This document shows positions 11,111 through 21,869 of a stretch of DNA of 64,000 nt, one piece after another (the stretch's first letter is position 1; every line of letters begins with the position of its first letter). Origin of the DNA: Hetaerina americana (taxonomy: Eukaryota > Arthropoda > Insecta > Odonata > Calopterygidae). The notes under the pieces are model-generated. The model did not search any database, was not told where the DNA came from, and saw only the letters and a program-made list of their open reading frames with translations. Location: the NCBI GenBank assembly GCA_022747635.1, contig JAKTNV010000005.1:88588469-88652468 (forward strand). The letters run 5' to 3'. Made by a program: the position numbers and the translations under genes.

Positions 11111-12239
11111 GCGAAGCAAAGAAAAGATTAATGAGCTCGGGGAGCAAGGATATGTTATGTGAATGGGAAACAAACAATAAAGGAAGCCTGTTTCGACCCA
11201 TCTTTGTGATTATTACGCAACCTTAACATGGTTGAACTGCTGGCTTCTGAATGGCGTGTGCTTATTTCACTAGTGATTTTATTTAATTCTCAGATGAAAA
11301 CAAATCTCTTGTTTCACACCCTCTTTTCACTGGCATGGGCTTGTACGCTTACTGCGACTCTTATAGGTGGTCTACCGTCTACAGAAAGATTTTTTGCGGT
11401 GAACTTGAAAAATGCCATGCTTTGATGACTTCTAAAGCATAAACAATCGATAGTACTGTGTGAATGGTTGACACCTCACGATTTCTTTCTATTAATTGTG
11501 ATTGATTTGAATGTGGTTGATGTGCCTTCCCACTGCCTTCGTAAGTAGTGCTTTTTTATCATTTTGAGTGTTTCTCGAGTAATGTTAGATACCCTTTGAG
11601 TTGTCTCATCGAGATGCAAACGCTAGGTGGTCTAATTTTTGCCTTGCTCCTCGTATTTGACGTATCAGGAGGTTATGAATGACCCTTCCCGATCAAATTT
11701 TCTGATGAATTTTTTCTAAACCGCAATTTCTAATAATGTATTTTTCTAAAGTGTACTTTTTCTAATACGTTTTCCTAATGCTTTCTTTCTGGTTTTATTT
11801 TTCTAAATACATTTTTCTCATACATAAAAATATGAAAAACGTTTTTGTTGTGGACACTAAATTTGTTGTGTAAGTGTATAATACGCATGTATATAATAAG
11901 TAATTTTATTTTCCTATAAATCAATACAATTTTCCTAGACCACAATTTCTAATAATGTATTTTTTTAAGTGTAGCTTATAATAAGCGTTTAGTACACATG
12001 GATCCGAAACCCAAAGTTGTTGGAAAACAATTATTTCTAGATTGGTTTGTTTATTACGAAGTAAACGTTTTCAAAGGTCGATAATATTTATAAGAATGGG
12101 AATCGAACTGTAGAAAATTTAACCCTACTCGATAATTCTATTACTTTGGATTAATTGTATGCTATAAATGAAAAAATGTTTAAGAAATTTTGACTATTTA
12201 ATAATATTAGAAATGTTTAACTTAGAAATTTCAAATTCC
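11111..12239. other. AT-rich interval with recurrent TTTTTCTAA motif
   Basis: Between about 11,700 and 11,980 the motif TTTTTCTAA or a near variant recurs at least six times. One stretch (CAATTTCTAATAATGTATTT) is present twice, near 11,722 and 11,942. No ORF with a recognisable domain (11,228-11,425 is 65 codons, no motif). Confidence 0.5.
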
Positions 12240-12322
12240 AAAGAAACTGCGGGAGATGCCGCAACAGTAACGGAGTCATCCGCTAATGTGCATTTCAATG
12301 CAATAATTTCAGAGCGTAAAAA
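12240..12322 (-). mobile_element. SINE-A body fragment
   Basis: Reverse complement of the family body seen at 30,365-30,440: AAACTGCGGGAGATGCCGCA and AACGGAGTCATCCGCTAATG are recognisable. It lacks the tRNA-like part and is joined abruptly to mariner tail sequence at 12,323. Confidence 0.75.
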
Positions 12323-12395
12323 TGCATTAATGTGTAGGGAGACTACATTAAAAAATATCATGGTAAATCGTTTATATCAATTACATTCCGAGAAT
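12323..12395 (+). pseudogene. Mariner transposase C-terminal tail, duplicated fragment
   Basis: Base-for-base match to 15,581-15,653, where the same bases continue a mariner transposase and read TKCINV-stop-GDYIKKYHGK in frame, corresponding to the family's usual WxKCIxxxGDYxEK ending. Here it has no upstream transposase, being preceded by SINE-A body. It is therefore a transposed or recombined copy of the mariner tail plus the adjacent SINE-A. Confidence 0.7.
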
Positions 12396-12675
12396 GCAAC
12401 AATTTCAGAGTGTAAAAATCATTCGCCTTGACTGGGACTCGAACCCAGATCCCTCAATATCCTGTCGAGTGCTTTAGCCACTTAAGCTACCGAGGCGTCC
12501 TCTTAAACTCGGAAATTTTGGGGCTTTTAAACTAGTTCCTTTAAAAGCCCCAAAATTTCAGAGTTTAAGAGGACGCCTCGGTAGTTTAAGTGGCTAAAGC
12601 ACTCGACCGGATATTGAGGGATCTGGGTTCGAGTCCCAGTCAAGGCGAATGATTTTTACGCTCTGAAATTGTTGC
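12396..12675. mobile_element. SINE-A palindromic dimer with two tRNA-like modules
   Basis: Arms at 12,396-12,531 and 12,540-12,675 are 136 nt each and nearly exact inverse copies, separated by 8 nt (CTAGTTCC). Each arm holds one tRNA-like module. The right one spans about 12,574-12,647: acceptor halves CGCCTCG / CAAGGCG pair with one mismatch; D-arm GTTT...AAGC; anticodon stem CTCGA / TTGAG around a 7-nt loop; and a perfect T-arm CTGGG-TTCGAGT-CCCAG. The A box (TAGTTTAAGTGGC) and B box (GGTTCGAGTCC) fit pol III consensus. The module is internal to a longer repeat (TTTAAAAGCCCCAAAATTTC upstream, GAATGATTTTTAC downstream), so it is a tRNA-derived SINE rather than a functional tRNA gene. As RNA it would fold into a single long hairpin. 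Confidence 0.85.
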
Positions 12676-14604
12676 GTTAGAAATTTCAGTTAAGAAATAA
12701 TTTTTTGAGGAAAAATAAGTTTGAAAATTACATTATTAGAAAAACTGCATTAGAAATTTTATAAATAGAGAACTATGAATTACTCTACAAGGAGCAAACA
12801 GCTTTGATTCCCTCAGAACATTCCTGGGAGTCATCGGGATTCTCAAACTCTGGCTTGTATTCCAGGAAGCGGTTGGTTTGTAGTCCAGGAAGGTTAGGTA
12901 TTGTTTAAATCATGCCTTGGGACACTGGAATTGGCAATTGGAGAAAAAGTCTCTCATTTTTTATGAAGTTCAGTCTCCAGATTCTTAACCTTATCTCTGT
13001 CGTCTTTTCCCAGTCTTGTCCGACAATGGTGTAGCTCAACTATTTAATTCAACTTAACCACATATAAATCTGAACTTTCCCCATTCTCACGGAATAAGGC
13101 ATTGTCTTCCAAATAGCATAATCTCTGAATTACGCTTGCATAATTAATAAAAAATTACATAGATACTATCATAAATGGAACTTTCTTCTCCCTCAGATTT
13201 CTTTTCTGATGAATCATAATATTTTATTTCCATTGCTGCAGATGGTTTTGCACGTGACTATGCTTTAAATTGCATTTATCTAGGGTGATAGGTGAAAGCT
13301 GCTCGAAAATTCTTATTAGATTCTGCTAATGCTCTATCCAGGCTTCCGTTAGTACCCTTTAAACATGAAATGCAGTATAGCCTTTTATCGCTGAACAAAT
13401 TTGCCCCTGAATATTGTGACACATAATTCTTAATGCCGTATTCCCGGTAACTTTAAACAAAAATACCAATGATTGGACAATATTGAATCATTTTCCATTT
13501 ATTTATTTAAAAAACAAAATAAGTGTATTTTGGTTACAAGGTAGTTCAGTACACGTTTCAACCAATGTCTCGTTTGCCATAATCATCGGTGATGATTAAT
13601 TAGCCGAGAGTGATGGTTCAGCTTTCATATCAAATTTCTAATCGAATGTCTTGGTATCGTTACATTTCTTAACATACCAGTCTGTATTAGTTTGCTTGAT
13701 CTAAATTTAAATGGGTTACTTCTCTGGGATTTTCCTTCTTTAGTTCTTCCTGTTGATATTCCTTTGTTCTTAAACGTGTCCTTTGCCCCTTTTGCTTGTC
13801 TGACTTTCCTTTAATTATTTTTTTCATGTAGTTTCTTTGTTTTTATTCCATCCGCCCATATCACCTCCATTCGAACTGAATTTCCATTGATATCAATTTT
13901 CTCTTTTCTGCTCTCATTATTTTCCATTCACCATTTACTGAGAAAGTCATTATTCATATTTTATTACTGTCATAATTTTTTTTGACATTTGGAGAATTTT
14001 TCCTCTGTTGGAATGTAGTTTTCCAAAAATTATTTTTAAAAATCAGAAAAATATTTCATTAATTTTTCTAACGTTTTTGGCTAGTTATCATTAAAAATTG
14101 ATGTGCATACGTACCGTCTTAGACGAGGTTCATACCTGATCGATAAGCGGTGTGTATCAGAAACAAGTGTTAATGGCTGCTACTGGGAATTTTGAGCATT
14201 GGTATCAAGCACATTCGTGCGATAGCGATATGAGATGGGTAAAATTTTCATTTTAAGCACCCTTAGTGTCCGATAGTTTAAGCTTTGCGTAGAGATCAAA
14301 ACTCCTCGCCATAGGTGTGCTTGCCCAAGGAAGATTGGCTTTGTGTGAACAAACACGTGATTTCAAATCGGCTTATCACAATGAAGGTGTTCAGTGGCGA
14401 AATCAGCTGTTAGTAATATTTAAGTGATATATAAATTTGGCGCTCTTAAAGAAAATCTTTCGTACCGAGAGAACTCATTGGCCGTCCGCGTAAAACCTTC
14501 TTCGAAGGAGGCTTATGAGTCAACACGTGACGCGTCAGTGCTCTGGGAAGGGATCTGGGTTGCGGACGCCTCTCTGCTGTTGTTTTCGTCTAGTGTATTG
14601 TGAA
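12676..14604. other. AT-rich unannotated interval
   Basis: No supported gene. At about 13,525-13,640 the minus strand carries a degenerate CGATGATTATGG...GGTTGAAACG pattern like the Penelope-tail foldback family. The minus strand at about 13,930-13,680 reads a Lys/Glu-rich broken frame that could be transposon debris, but I cannot assign it. Confidence 0.45.
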
Positions 14605-15653
14605 GATGGAAAAAATTTTGATTCCAGGAGTGATTAAATACTTAGTTAAAAAAAGGTATGAAAGCAAAAGTAATTCATGACGACTTTCAGAACACTCTGC
14701 GGGATTCTATTCCTTCATATTCAAATGTTGTTATGTGGACAAACAAGTTAGTTTAGTCGGAAGAGTCTAGATGATGATCCGCGTAGTGGTCGGCTAAAAT
14801 TTACCCCTACACATATAAATTATTGCAAAAGTGCATAAAATGATCCTGGAGGATCGCCGACTGAAACTACTTGAAATCGTTGAAGATGTAGGGATATCTT
14901 AAGAACGGACACATCACATTTTGACTGTAGAATTGGGTGTGGGGGCCACCCCTTAATGCATCAAAATAGAAATTTCCAACCAATATTTGACCATTTTTAA
15001 GATCAACCAACAAGATATTCTGCGTCGGGTTCTGACCGCAGATGAAACGTGGGTACACTTCAATTCTCACATAACAAAGCAGTGATCAAATCAGGGGAAG
15101 TATGTTGATTCATCACCACCAAAGAAAGCAAAGGCAATACGGTCGGCCGGAAAGGTGATGGAGTCAGTTTTATCGGATGCGAAAAGGGAATCTGCTGATA
15201 TATTATCTTCCCAGTCATCAAACAATTACTGAAAAATGCTCTGCTAACCTGCTGGACCAACTACAGCAAATGATACATGAAAAAACGCCAGGTTTGGTAA
15301 GGAAGAAAGCAATTTTCCATCAAGGCAATGCACGCCCACACATTAGTGTCGTTTCCATGGTAAAAATATATGTGAGCTAAGATCCGAATTGTTGCCACAC
15401 CCGCTTTATTCGCCTGATTTGGGTCCATCAGATTCCCATCTCTTCCCCTAGCCCAAAATTTCCCTTGATTTACGGAGATCCTCTTCAAACAAGGAACCAA
15501 CAGCCGAAGTAGACGGGTATTCTTCAGGCCTGAAGGAGTCTAATTTTCGAATCAAGGCATTGGAATATCGCTGAACGAAGTGCATTAATGTGTAGGGAGA
15601 CTACATTAAAAAATATCATGGTAAATCGTTTATATCAATTACATTCCGAGAAT
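14605..15653 (+). pseudogene. Mariner transposase pseudogene
   Basis: Reading across frameshifts on the plus strand gives ordered mariner landmarks: MEKI at 14,605; an N-terminal IHDDFQNTLRDSIPSYSNV block (about 14,675-14,735); a DDPRSGRPK-like linker; LTADETWVHFNS near 15,030-15,065 (first catalytic Asp in DET); HQGNARPHI near 15,318-15,345, where the family normally has HDNARPH, so the second catalytic Asp is replaced; YSPDLGPSDSHLFP near 15,408-15,450 (third catalytic region); and TKCINV...GDYIKK near 15,570-15,610. Mariner transposases cut and paste DNA between TA dinucleotides using a DD34D triad. Multiple stops plus the altered HQGN motif make it inactive. A SINE-A copy abuts its end. 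Confidence 0.85.
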
Positions 15654-15820
15654 GCAACAATTTCAGAGTGTAAAAATCATTCGCCTTGACTGGGATTCGA
15701 ACCCAGATCCCTCAATATCCGGTGGAGTGCGTTAGCCACTTAAGCTACCGAGTCGTTCTCTTAAACTCTGAAATTTTGGGGCTTTTAAAGGAACTAGATG
15801 TTGTAACGAAATGCCGTGCA
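15654..15820 (-). mobile_element. SINE-A copy, minus orientation
   Basis: Contains the tRNA-like module on the minus strand (B-box complement GGATTCGAACCC near 15,697) and the 5' flank TTTAAAAGCCCCAAAATTTC (15,767-15,789). Positions 15,581-15,789 match 12,323-12,531 almost perfectly over 209 bp. The element extends to about 15,820 through the same CGGCATTTCGTTACAACATC flank seen at 30,535. Confidence 0.8.
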
Positions 15821-18599
15821 AGAACTTTTGTAATTACCGTTGTATATGATATGTAAAAGAAGAGTACGATTCAACTATTTTATGAAAACGGAAACATTTA
15901 CCAATTTTCCCCTGATCGGATGTTTTCAGATGGGTTTCTGCAACTTCAGACGCTTCATGTATTTTAGGGGAGGGCGAAGGTTGGGCGAAGTCGAGAGAGA
16001 GAGTGGATGGAGTGGGTTAGGGGAACAACCTAGAACTGTGGACCTTGGTTGCCTTTTTCTCCGCAAAAAATGTTAGCTATTGCTGGTGGAACCTTGTACA
16101 TTCATCTGTTTTTCCGAACTAAGCCTTGGTGTAACATGCATTAAAATTCTTCATTTGCGGTTTTAATTTGCATTGGAAATTATAGTTGAATGCATCATTT
16201 TCACTCAGTATCGTTTCATTGATCTAGGTACGTTAACTGTCATGAAGTGGCATTTATCATACCTAACCATAAGGAAATCAATAAATTTACATAAAAAGGG
16301 AAGAAATGAAATACCCGTAATTTTCCATTGACTTATCTGGAAGAGAGCGTTGCTATGTAATGGATATACGCAATATACACGAAGTGAAGCCGGAAACCAT
16401 TAGGTAATAATTTTCTCTACTGTATACCTCCATGGTCAGAATAACAGCAGTAGCAGTTATAAATGATTGTTACTCATTTAAAAAAACTCATTCGTCTTCT
16501 ACGTAATTTAGTCATTTTTCCAGTCATTCGGAATACGAATATACGTAAACTAATGTTTGCTTAATTCTTTTTCTTTCTCTTGCATCATACTAATATTTTC
16601 GCAGCAAATATGCCCTTATCTTCCGTCTCCATGATAGGGTAGGGCATTTCTCCAGCAAGTATTTCTTATTTATAATTTGGATCAATATAGCACTATTTAC
16701 TCACGTGTCATCAATTGTATCTTTAAGATTTCAACTATCTGCGACAAAGTCATTTGATGTGCAGTGAACTAGATTATTTCAAATGATTTGGCGCCATATC
16801 TTAAAAACGACCACTACGTTCAAAAGTACGTAGATGATTTTGCGAACGAAAAATAGCTCATTATCGGTATATCCTGATTCCTTCATTAGACCTTACAAAT
16901 TGAAGGATGAAAATAATTTCAGTAGTGGAATTTGGTCGTTATGAAATTGTGATATGCACTGCTGCAAACGGTGATCATTTTATTTTTATTTGTTGATGCA
17001 GCAGCCTTTAGGAAAATGATAAGTACAACGTATAGTTTGCCTCCTTAACGGAGATATGTAGACTCTACCCAAGTAATTTGCTCATTTATATACCCGTTCT
17101 TGGGAATACCGCTGGACCGCATTCCTCCATTGAGGGAGCGTCGAACACCCATGAAGATCTACCCCCGTGTCTCCAGCTCTAAGGCGCTTAAGTCATTAAT
17201 TCAAGTGCCCATATCGAAGCACTGACCAAGGGTGTATATTTAAAGTGCGCGATGAAATTGATTTGCGAGTATGCGAATGGTAGCGTTCATCAAATGTGAT
17301 CAGAAACGAGTCCCGGCAAAACGTTTCATTCCGAGCTTCACAATGTTCAAAGCTGACAAGTTGCCAAGAGGTGCAGATTTGACGTAGGAGGCACCGCGGT
17401 AAACACCGAGCGAAGGTGAACAACATTGTCTAACAATACGTTCTAAATTCTTTTCCACCCCAGTGGCATTTCCTGGAAGTTCCCATTAGTGGGATACGTG
17501 TTACGTACGCATCAAATTGCCCCTAATCGTGCACTCTAGTGCATTTCTCGTGGGTGGGAAACCCCGCGCTTCAAGCGGCGTTGGGGATGGTCACCGTGGC
17601 GCCCCTGCAGCATGATAGGTGTTGTTGCCATACCGTGGATCGACCAAAGGGAGAGTATAAATGAGAATACGGGAGGAGGTGTCTCCTCATTTTTGCGGAC
17701 AAGGCCTCTTCTTCAGAGTAAAAATCACCGTGCGTGAACTATCATGGAAATTCCTTAAAGTATCCTAAATGTATTAATTTTAAGTAAAATTTATATAAAT
17801 ATTTCTTGTAATATCTCGAGTATACTGCAATAAATGGTGATCAGAAATTATTAATTCACAAAATTTACGAAGGAAAAATTTAATTTCTTGTTCATTTTGG
17901 CTTTATGTATGCCACAAGTTTCTTTGAATCGATTCCAGTATTTCTCAAGTGGCAGCACTTACATTTTGAAACATGTGCAGTTCGCCTGTGCTTGTTTTTG
18001 CTTCTGATGTTAAGAAAGCGCTTTCCACGAAGGGGTTTCTTCGTATTGGGAAATATTTAGGCCACATGCGACTAGATCATGACAATAGGGAGGATGAGGG
18101 ACACACTTTTCGCGAGATATTTGCGATTTCACGCGTAGAAACACGTCTCAAGCTCAATTTTTCTGCCACCAACGTGTGGGTGGGACCAATAAAAATTTCA
18201 GTATTTCTAATAGTGCTCCAAACGTTATTTGACTATTTTTTTCTCTCAAATGGCAGCAGCGGTGCTAGAGTGTACTTCCTTAGAGCGGTTACCTGAGGTT
18301 TGGGCCCACCTTTGAATGTTTCCCTTTCTTGAAAATTTAAATTGTCTTCTATCTATGATAAAAGGTAAGAGCGAACTCTCCACAAGCCTCCTTTAGCATT
18401 ATGTAACATGCAATATCGATTGACGATTTGTTCAAGCGGAAGTGAAATTTCAAATCAGCGTCGTTTGTTACCTCCGTCGTTGCCGTATGAGGACTGAACA
18501 TGTTGCGACTTGCAGCTCCTGCCGCTGAAGTATTTCTAGATATTTTGAAGTTCATGCTATTTTTGTCCCGGACGAAAATAATGTTCAAGATTATTTAAC
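15821..18599. other. Unannotated interval
   Basis: AT-rich with a moderate-GC patch at about 17,100-17,720. The ORFs at 17,196-17,426 (minus) and 17,973-18,296 (plus, 107 codons) have no recognisable domain. No repeat family was identified. Confidence 0.5.
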
Positions 18600-19330
18600 G
18601 GGGTAGTACTTATAACAGGCTGGGAGTCAACTTAACTTATATAGAATCTGTATCATATTTCGTTGTCACGATAACTAAGGACCTGTCTGGAGGAAAACAC
18701 ACGTGAAATTTGCGCAAAGGAAAGTTAAGATTCATAAAAAGCATACTTAAAAATTGTAATGAGAAGGCCAAGGAGATTTGGTATTTGTTAGTTAGGCCCC
18801 ACTTAGTGTTCGCTACGAGTGTATGTAATCCTCAGGTTTAGTTTTTGAACTCGATCGAGTACAACGTAGAGCAGCTACGTTTGGGAGCCACTAGCTGACC
18901 GTAGGCTTAACAACAGGTTAAATTAATGCGTACATTTGATGTAGGTCCGAGGGGGTTAAAGACATATCACAGGACTTACTATGGTAGATCAGATTACGTA
19001 CTGAAAATCAGGGAGATTGATAGTAGAACGGATAGATTTAAAATTTCGTTTTTTCCTCGTACTATTAGGGATCAACATAAATATGACCGCGGGTGCGAAG
19101 CAGATAATTAGTATTGACGGTGCATATATCATGGCGATATCATGCATGAATTTTAAATAGACCTATTATTTTAATACTCTGCTCGAATGAGTTAAATATA
19201 AGTGCCTTTTTTCGTGTAATGAACTTTGTGCGAGTGCATGATCTGACTGATATTTGTCTTTTGGTGTAATGGTTGCGATTGTGCATGTATGGCTGGTGAC
19301 TTAACAACCCATGCCACACGCCCCTGCAGT
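18600..19330 (+). mobile_element. LINE-A fragment: RT C-terminus and 3' UTR
   Basis: Plus-strand translation across frames gives ITKDLSGGKHT near 18,670 (compare FTKDLTWGTHI), LLVRPHLVFATSVCNP near 18,785-18,835 (compare ALVRPHLEYACSVWDP), YYGRSDYVLKIREIDSRTDR (18,975-19,035) and FFPRTIRDQHKYDRG (19,048-19,095). At about 19,288-19,325 the UTR hairpin region follows as TGGCTGGTGACTTAACAACC and GCCACACGCCCCTGC. Order and spacing match the best copy. The RT part before YLGV is absent. Confidence 0.85.
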
Positions 19331-19689
19331 GACTGGAAGGGTATTATGTCGGAGTAGATGAAGCAATATCGGAGTCAAATCAATGATATCTGTGCCGCAT
19401 GTAGGTAAATTACAGATTAAACAGCAATAAGCTGTAACATGAAAGTTTTGCTCTATAAAAGTGTATGGTCATTTTACTGAACTGCTATTGTACTTAGTAG
19501 AAGAAGTGTACCGGCTTAGGGTATTATTTAGATGGAATACACGGTGCTGTACTTCTTTGTCATGACTAACAGGATACAAAATATTCTCTAGCCCCATATT
19601 ACAATGTACAATTACTAGGTCTCTTACTTTCATCGAAAATGCCCAATTTTTTCACCCTCTGTCCGTAATTTTCAAAATAGTGGCAATAG

Positions 19690-19860
19690 TCTACATTTAC
19701 ATGTAGCTCCGCAAGCCGCCGCAAGGGCGTGTGGCGGGGGGTGTTTGGCCACAACCCGTAAAAGATAATAAAACCACATGCAAAACCAACAAATTCATGC
19801 AAATCTAAAGTCTTCGAAGTAAAACTAGGGGTAAACATAAGCTGAATATCTGGCCTTCGT
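19690..19860 (-). mobile_element. LINE-A 3' UTR fragment
   Basis: Antisense UTR: TCTACATTTACATGTAGCTC is the degenerate (TGTAGA)n tail. It is followed by the hairpin CCGCAAGCCGCCGCAAGGGC / GTGTGGCGGGGGGTG and by ACCACATGCAAAAC, as in the copies at 24,472 and 53,625. No RT coding part remains. Confidence 0.85.
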
Positions 19861-20487
19861 AAAGATTTTTGGTCTATTTCTGTGTTGAATATTTTAATCT
19901 TTCCAAATTTTCCGCTGTGTGTTGTTTAGAAAGTTCTATTAAAAATTGCAAGTACAATTTGCTTGTACAAATTGCATGTACTATCAAGAGCGGTTACGGT
20001 ATTAATTGTGTATCGCTCAAGGGACATTTCGAAGTTCATGGCCTCACGCCCTCAGCAGTGAGGCGCCCCTAAGGAGGCGGATACTTTCACGATGCAGATG
20101 ACCCTCTGTAGACCGCGAATCATAGGATCGGTGGCGAAATGTAAATCCGAATGCATTCCATCCTTGGCTTGAAGGATACCTCTCCCTCGATTAGCGGAGG
20201 GGAATATGAAGTACCTCGCGCGTGCAAAATGGAAATGTTAGCTAGATTATGTAAATGAATGCTCCGCCGTAAATGTTGGCGTCCGCCGAGGCTTGGAAGA
20301 AAAAGGAGTGGTCGTGAAAGAGAAATGAAAAGAAGGGAGCTCGTTGGGAGGAGAACGAAGCCTTATAACTCATTCACTTGACCCCCGACGCAGGAAATTC
20401 ACCTCCCGTGGAATGAATATGATCCCGAGTTTAGCTAAAATCATATTGTCATAAGTTTAGAATGGCATTATGGACTAGACAATGCGG
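19861..20487. other. Spacer
   Basis: No supported feature. The ORF at 19,869-20,072 has no recognisable domain. Confidence 0.5.
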
Positions 20488-20660
20488 CAATTTTAATGTA
20501 TAACAATCATTCGCCCTATCCGAGTTTCGGGTTCGAATTCCGGTCATGGCGAACGACTTTTACACTTTGGTATTGTAGCATTGTAATGCGCATTTAGCGC
20601 ATGACTCCGGTAAATGCTACTGTCGCGGCATCTCACGCAATTTCTTTGAATTTCGGATCG
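20488..20660 (+). mobile_element. SINE-A copy with inverted head (degenerate palindrome)
   Basis: The left part, CAATTTTAATGTATAACAAT then CATTCGCC, is an inverse copy of the right part, GGCGAACGACTTTTACACTT then TGGTATTG. B box GGTTCGAATTCC lies at about 20,528. The family body follows (GCGCATGACTCCGGTAAATG, CGGCATCTCACGCAATTTCT). It is diverged, hence older than the copies near 12.4 and 30.3 kb. Confidence 0.7.
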
Positions 20661-20874
20661 ACTTGAGGTGGAACGTCAATATAAATGAATAATGAAATCA
20701 CATAAATAGCCGTTTCGTTAACGATTGATTGTAAACCAAGAAAACCGCGAAAACAGCGAATAGAAATCAACTCCTCTTCATGAATAAATTAAGCTGAACT
20801 GGCGATTATCTGTGGGCCATAAGGAAGGTTGACTTCTTGTAATCATCAATGGCGGGTCTATTTTAAACATAATA

Positions 20875-21015
20875 TGAAAAAATGTACAAGTACACAGGAC
20901 TAATTAAGAAGGACGTGAAACAGAGAAGGTATCAGGGATTGAGGGAATTGACATTAAATAGAGTAGAATGGAGGGCTGCAGTAAACCAACCCTAGGATTT
21001 ATATACTAATGATGA
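20875..21015 (+). mobile_element. LINE-B 3' coding end fragment
   Basis: The plus-strand text around 20,905-20,975 (KKDVKQRRYQGLRELTLNR, then VEWRAAVNQP) matches the complement of 1,600-1,480. WRAA-NQ endings are common in the C-terminus of this type of non-LTR ORF. Confidence 0.7.
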
Positions 21016-21656
21016 TGACAAAATATCAAATTCCCTGAACGGTTCTAGGGTATTCCCATGTTGATTGATATCTGAAAAAAACCGCTCATCAAAAATTCAA
21101 AATTATTTTCGGTTTGCGATACAGAAGTGAGTCGAGGGAGACGAGCGTTTTCACCCAACCATGTTGAGATTCTGAAATGTTGATGAGGAATGACGCTGCC
21201 GCCGTACTCTGCATATAATACATGCATTTTCCATTATACAGGTATATTACAGTCCTTATCAACACCCCTCTCCAGATTTCTCTTGAATTCCTCGTAATTT
21301 CAGCACACATACCAACAACACTTCGCGGCGAGGTAAGGCATGAAAAGATGAAATCGAATCCGGCTATTTGCAACACCATTCGCGAAAAGTGTGTCGAAAT
21401 ATCTGCTGTGTGGTTGTTTAGAGAATCGCTGCGAAGGCTGATGAATTTAATTAGCTGAATTATCGCTTTTTGTTTCTCCGCTGTCTCAACGATTTGCAAT
21501 TCAACTTCACAAGAGTTGTAATTTTCCATATTTCCAGTGAAGAACTGAATCCCAGCGTGAGTGTTTCACGTGTGTGCAGAATTTTGGTCGTCTTTTGGTA
21601 TTTATAAGCGAGCCCGCCTTAAATCGGCATTCCACCCACTTGTTACTGATAAAGAA
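21016..21656. other. Spacer
   Basis: The ORF at 21,529-21,089 (minus, 146 codons) has no motif I recognise and overlaps ORFs on the other strand. No supported feature. Confidence 0.45.
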
Positions 21657-21869
21657 AAGAGTCACAATTATCCACTAGATAATTTAAATAGTACGACCGG
21701 GTTTCCATGTATTACAACATCTTCAGATGATAGTTACACCTGAAGATAATGTAATATATCGAAACCCGTTCGTCTTATTTAACTTATCTAGTGGAAAATT
21801 GTTACCTTCACTTCTTTACTATGTTCGAATACCACTTCATCACGCCTGAAACTACTCAATTTCCACTTT
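21657..21869. repeat. Foldback insertion (about 213 bp), Penelope-tail-like, with direct repeats
   Basis: Left arm TCACAATTATCCACTAGATA and on to GGGTTTCCATGTATTACAAC is mirrored by TGTAATATATCGAAACCCG to TATCTAGTGGAAAATTG. Each arm read outward starts with CTGAAGAT...GAAACC. The insertion is bounded by TTACTGATAAAGAA (21,643-21,656) and TTACTGATAAGGAA (21,870-21,883), 13 of 14 identical, consistent with a target-site duplication. Same architecture and size as 28,861-29,068. Confidence 0.7.

Noticed and set aside
12574..12647. Functional tRNA gene (cloverleaf with T-arm and boxes)
   Set aside because: The same module recurs inside a longer dispersed repeat with conserved flanks, has an acceptor mismatch, lacks the conserved U before the anticodon, and is arranged as palindromes. 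It is a SINE head.
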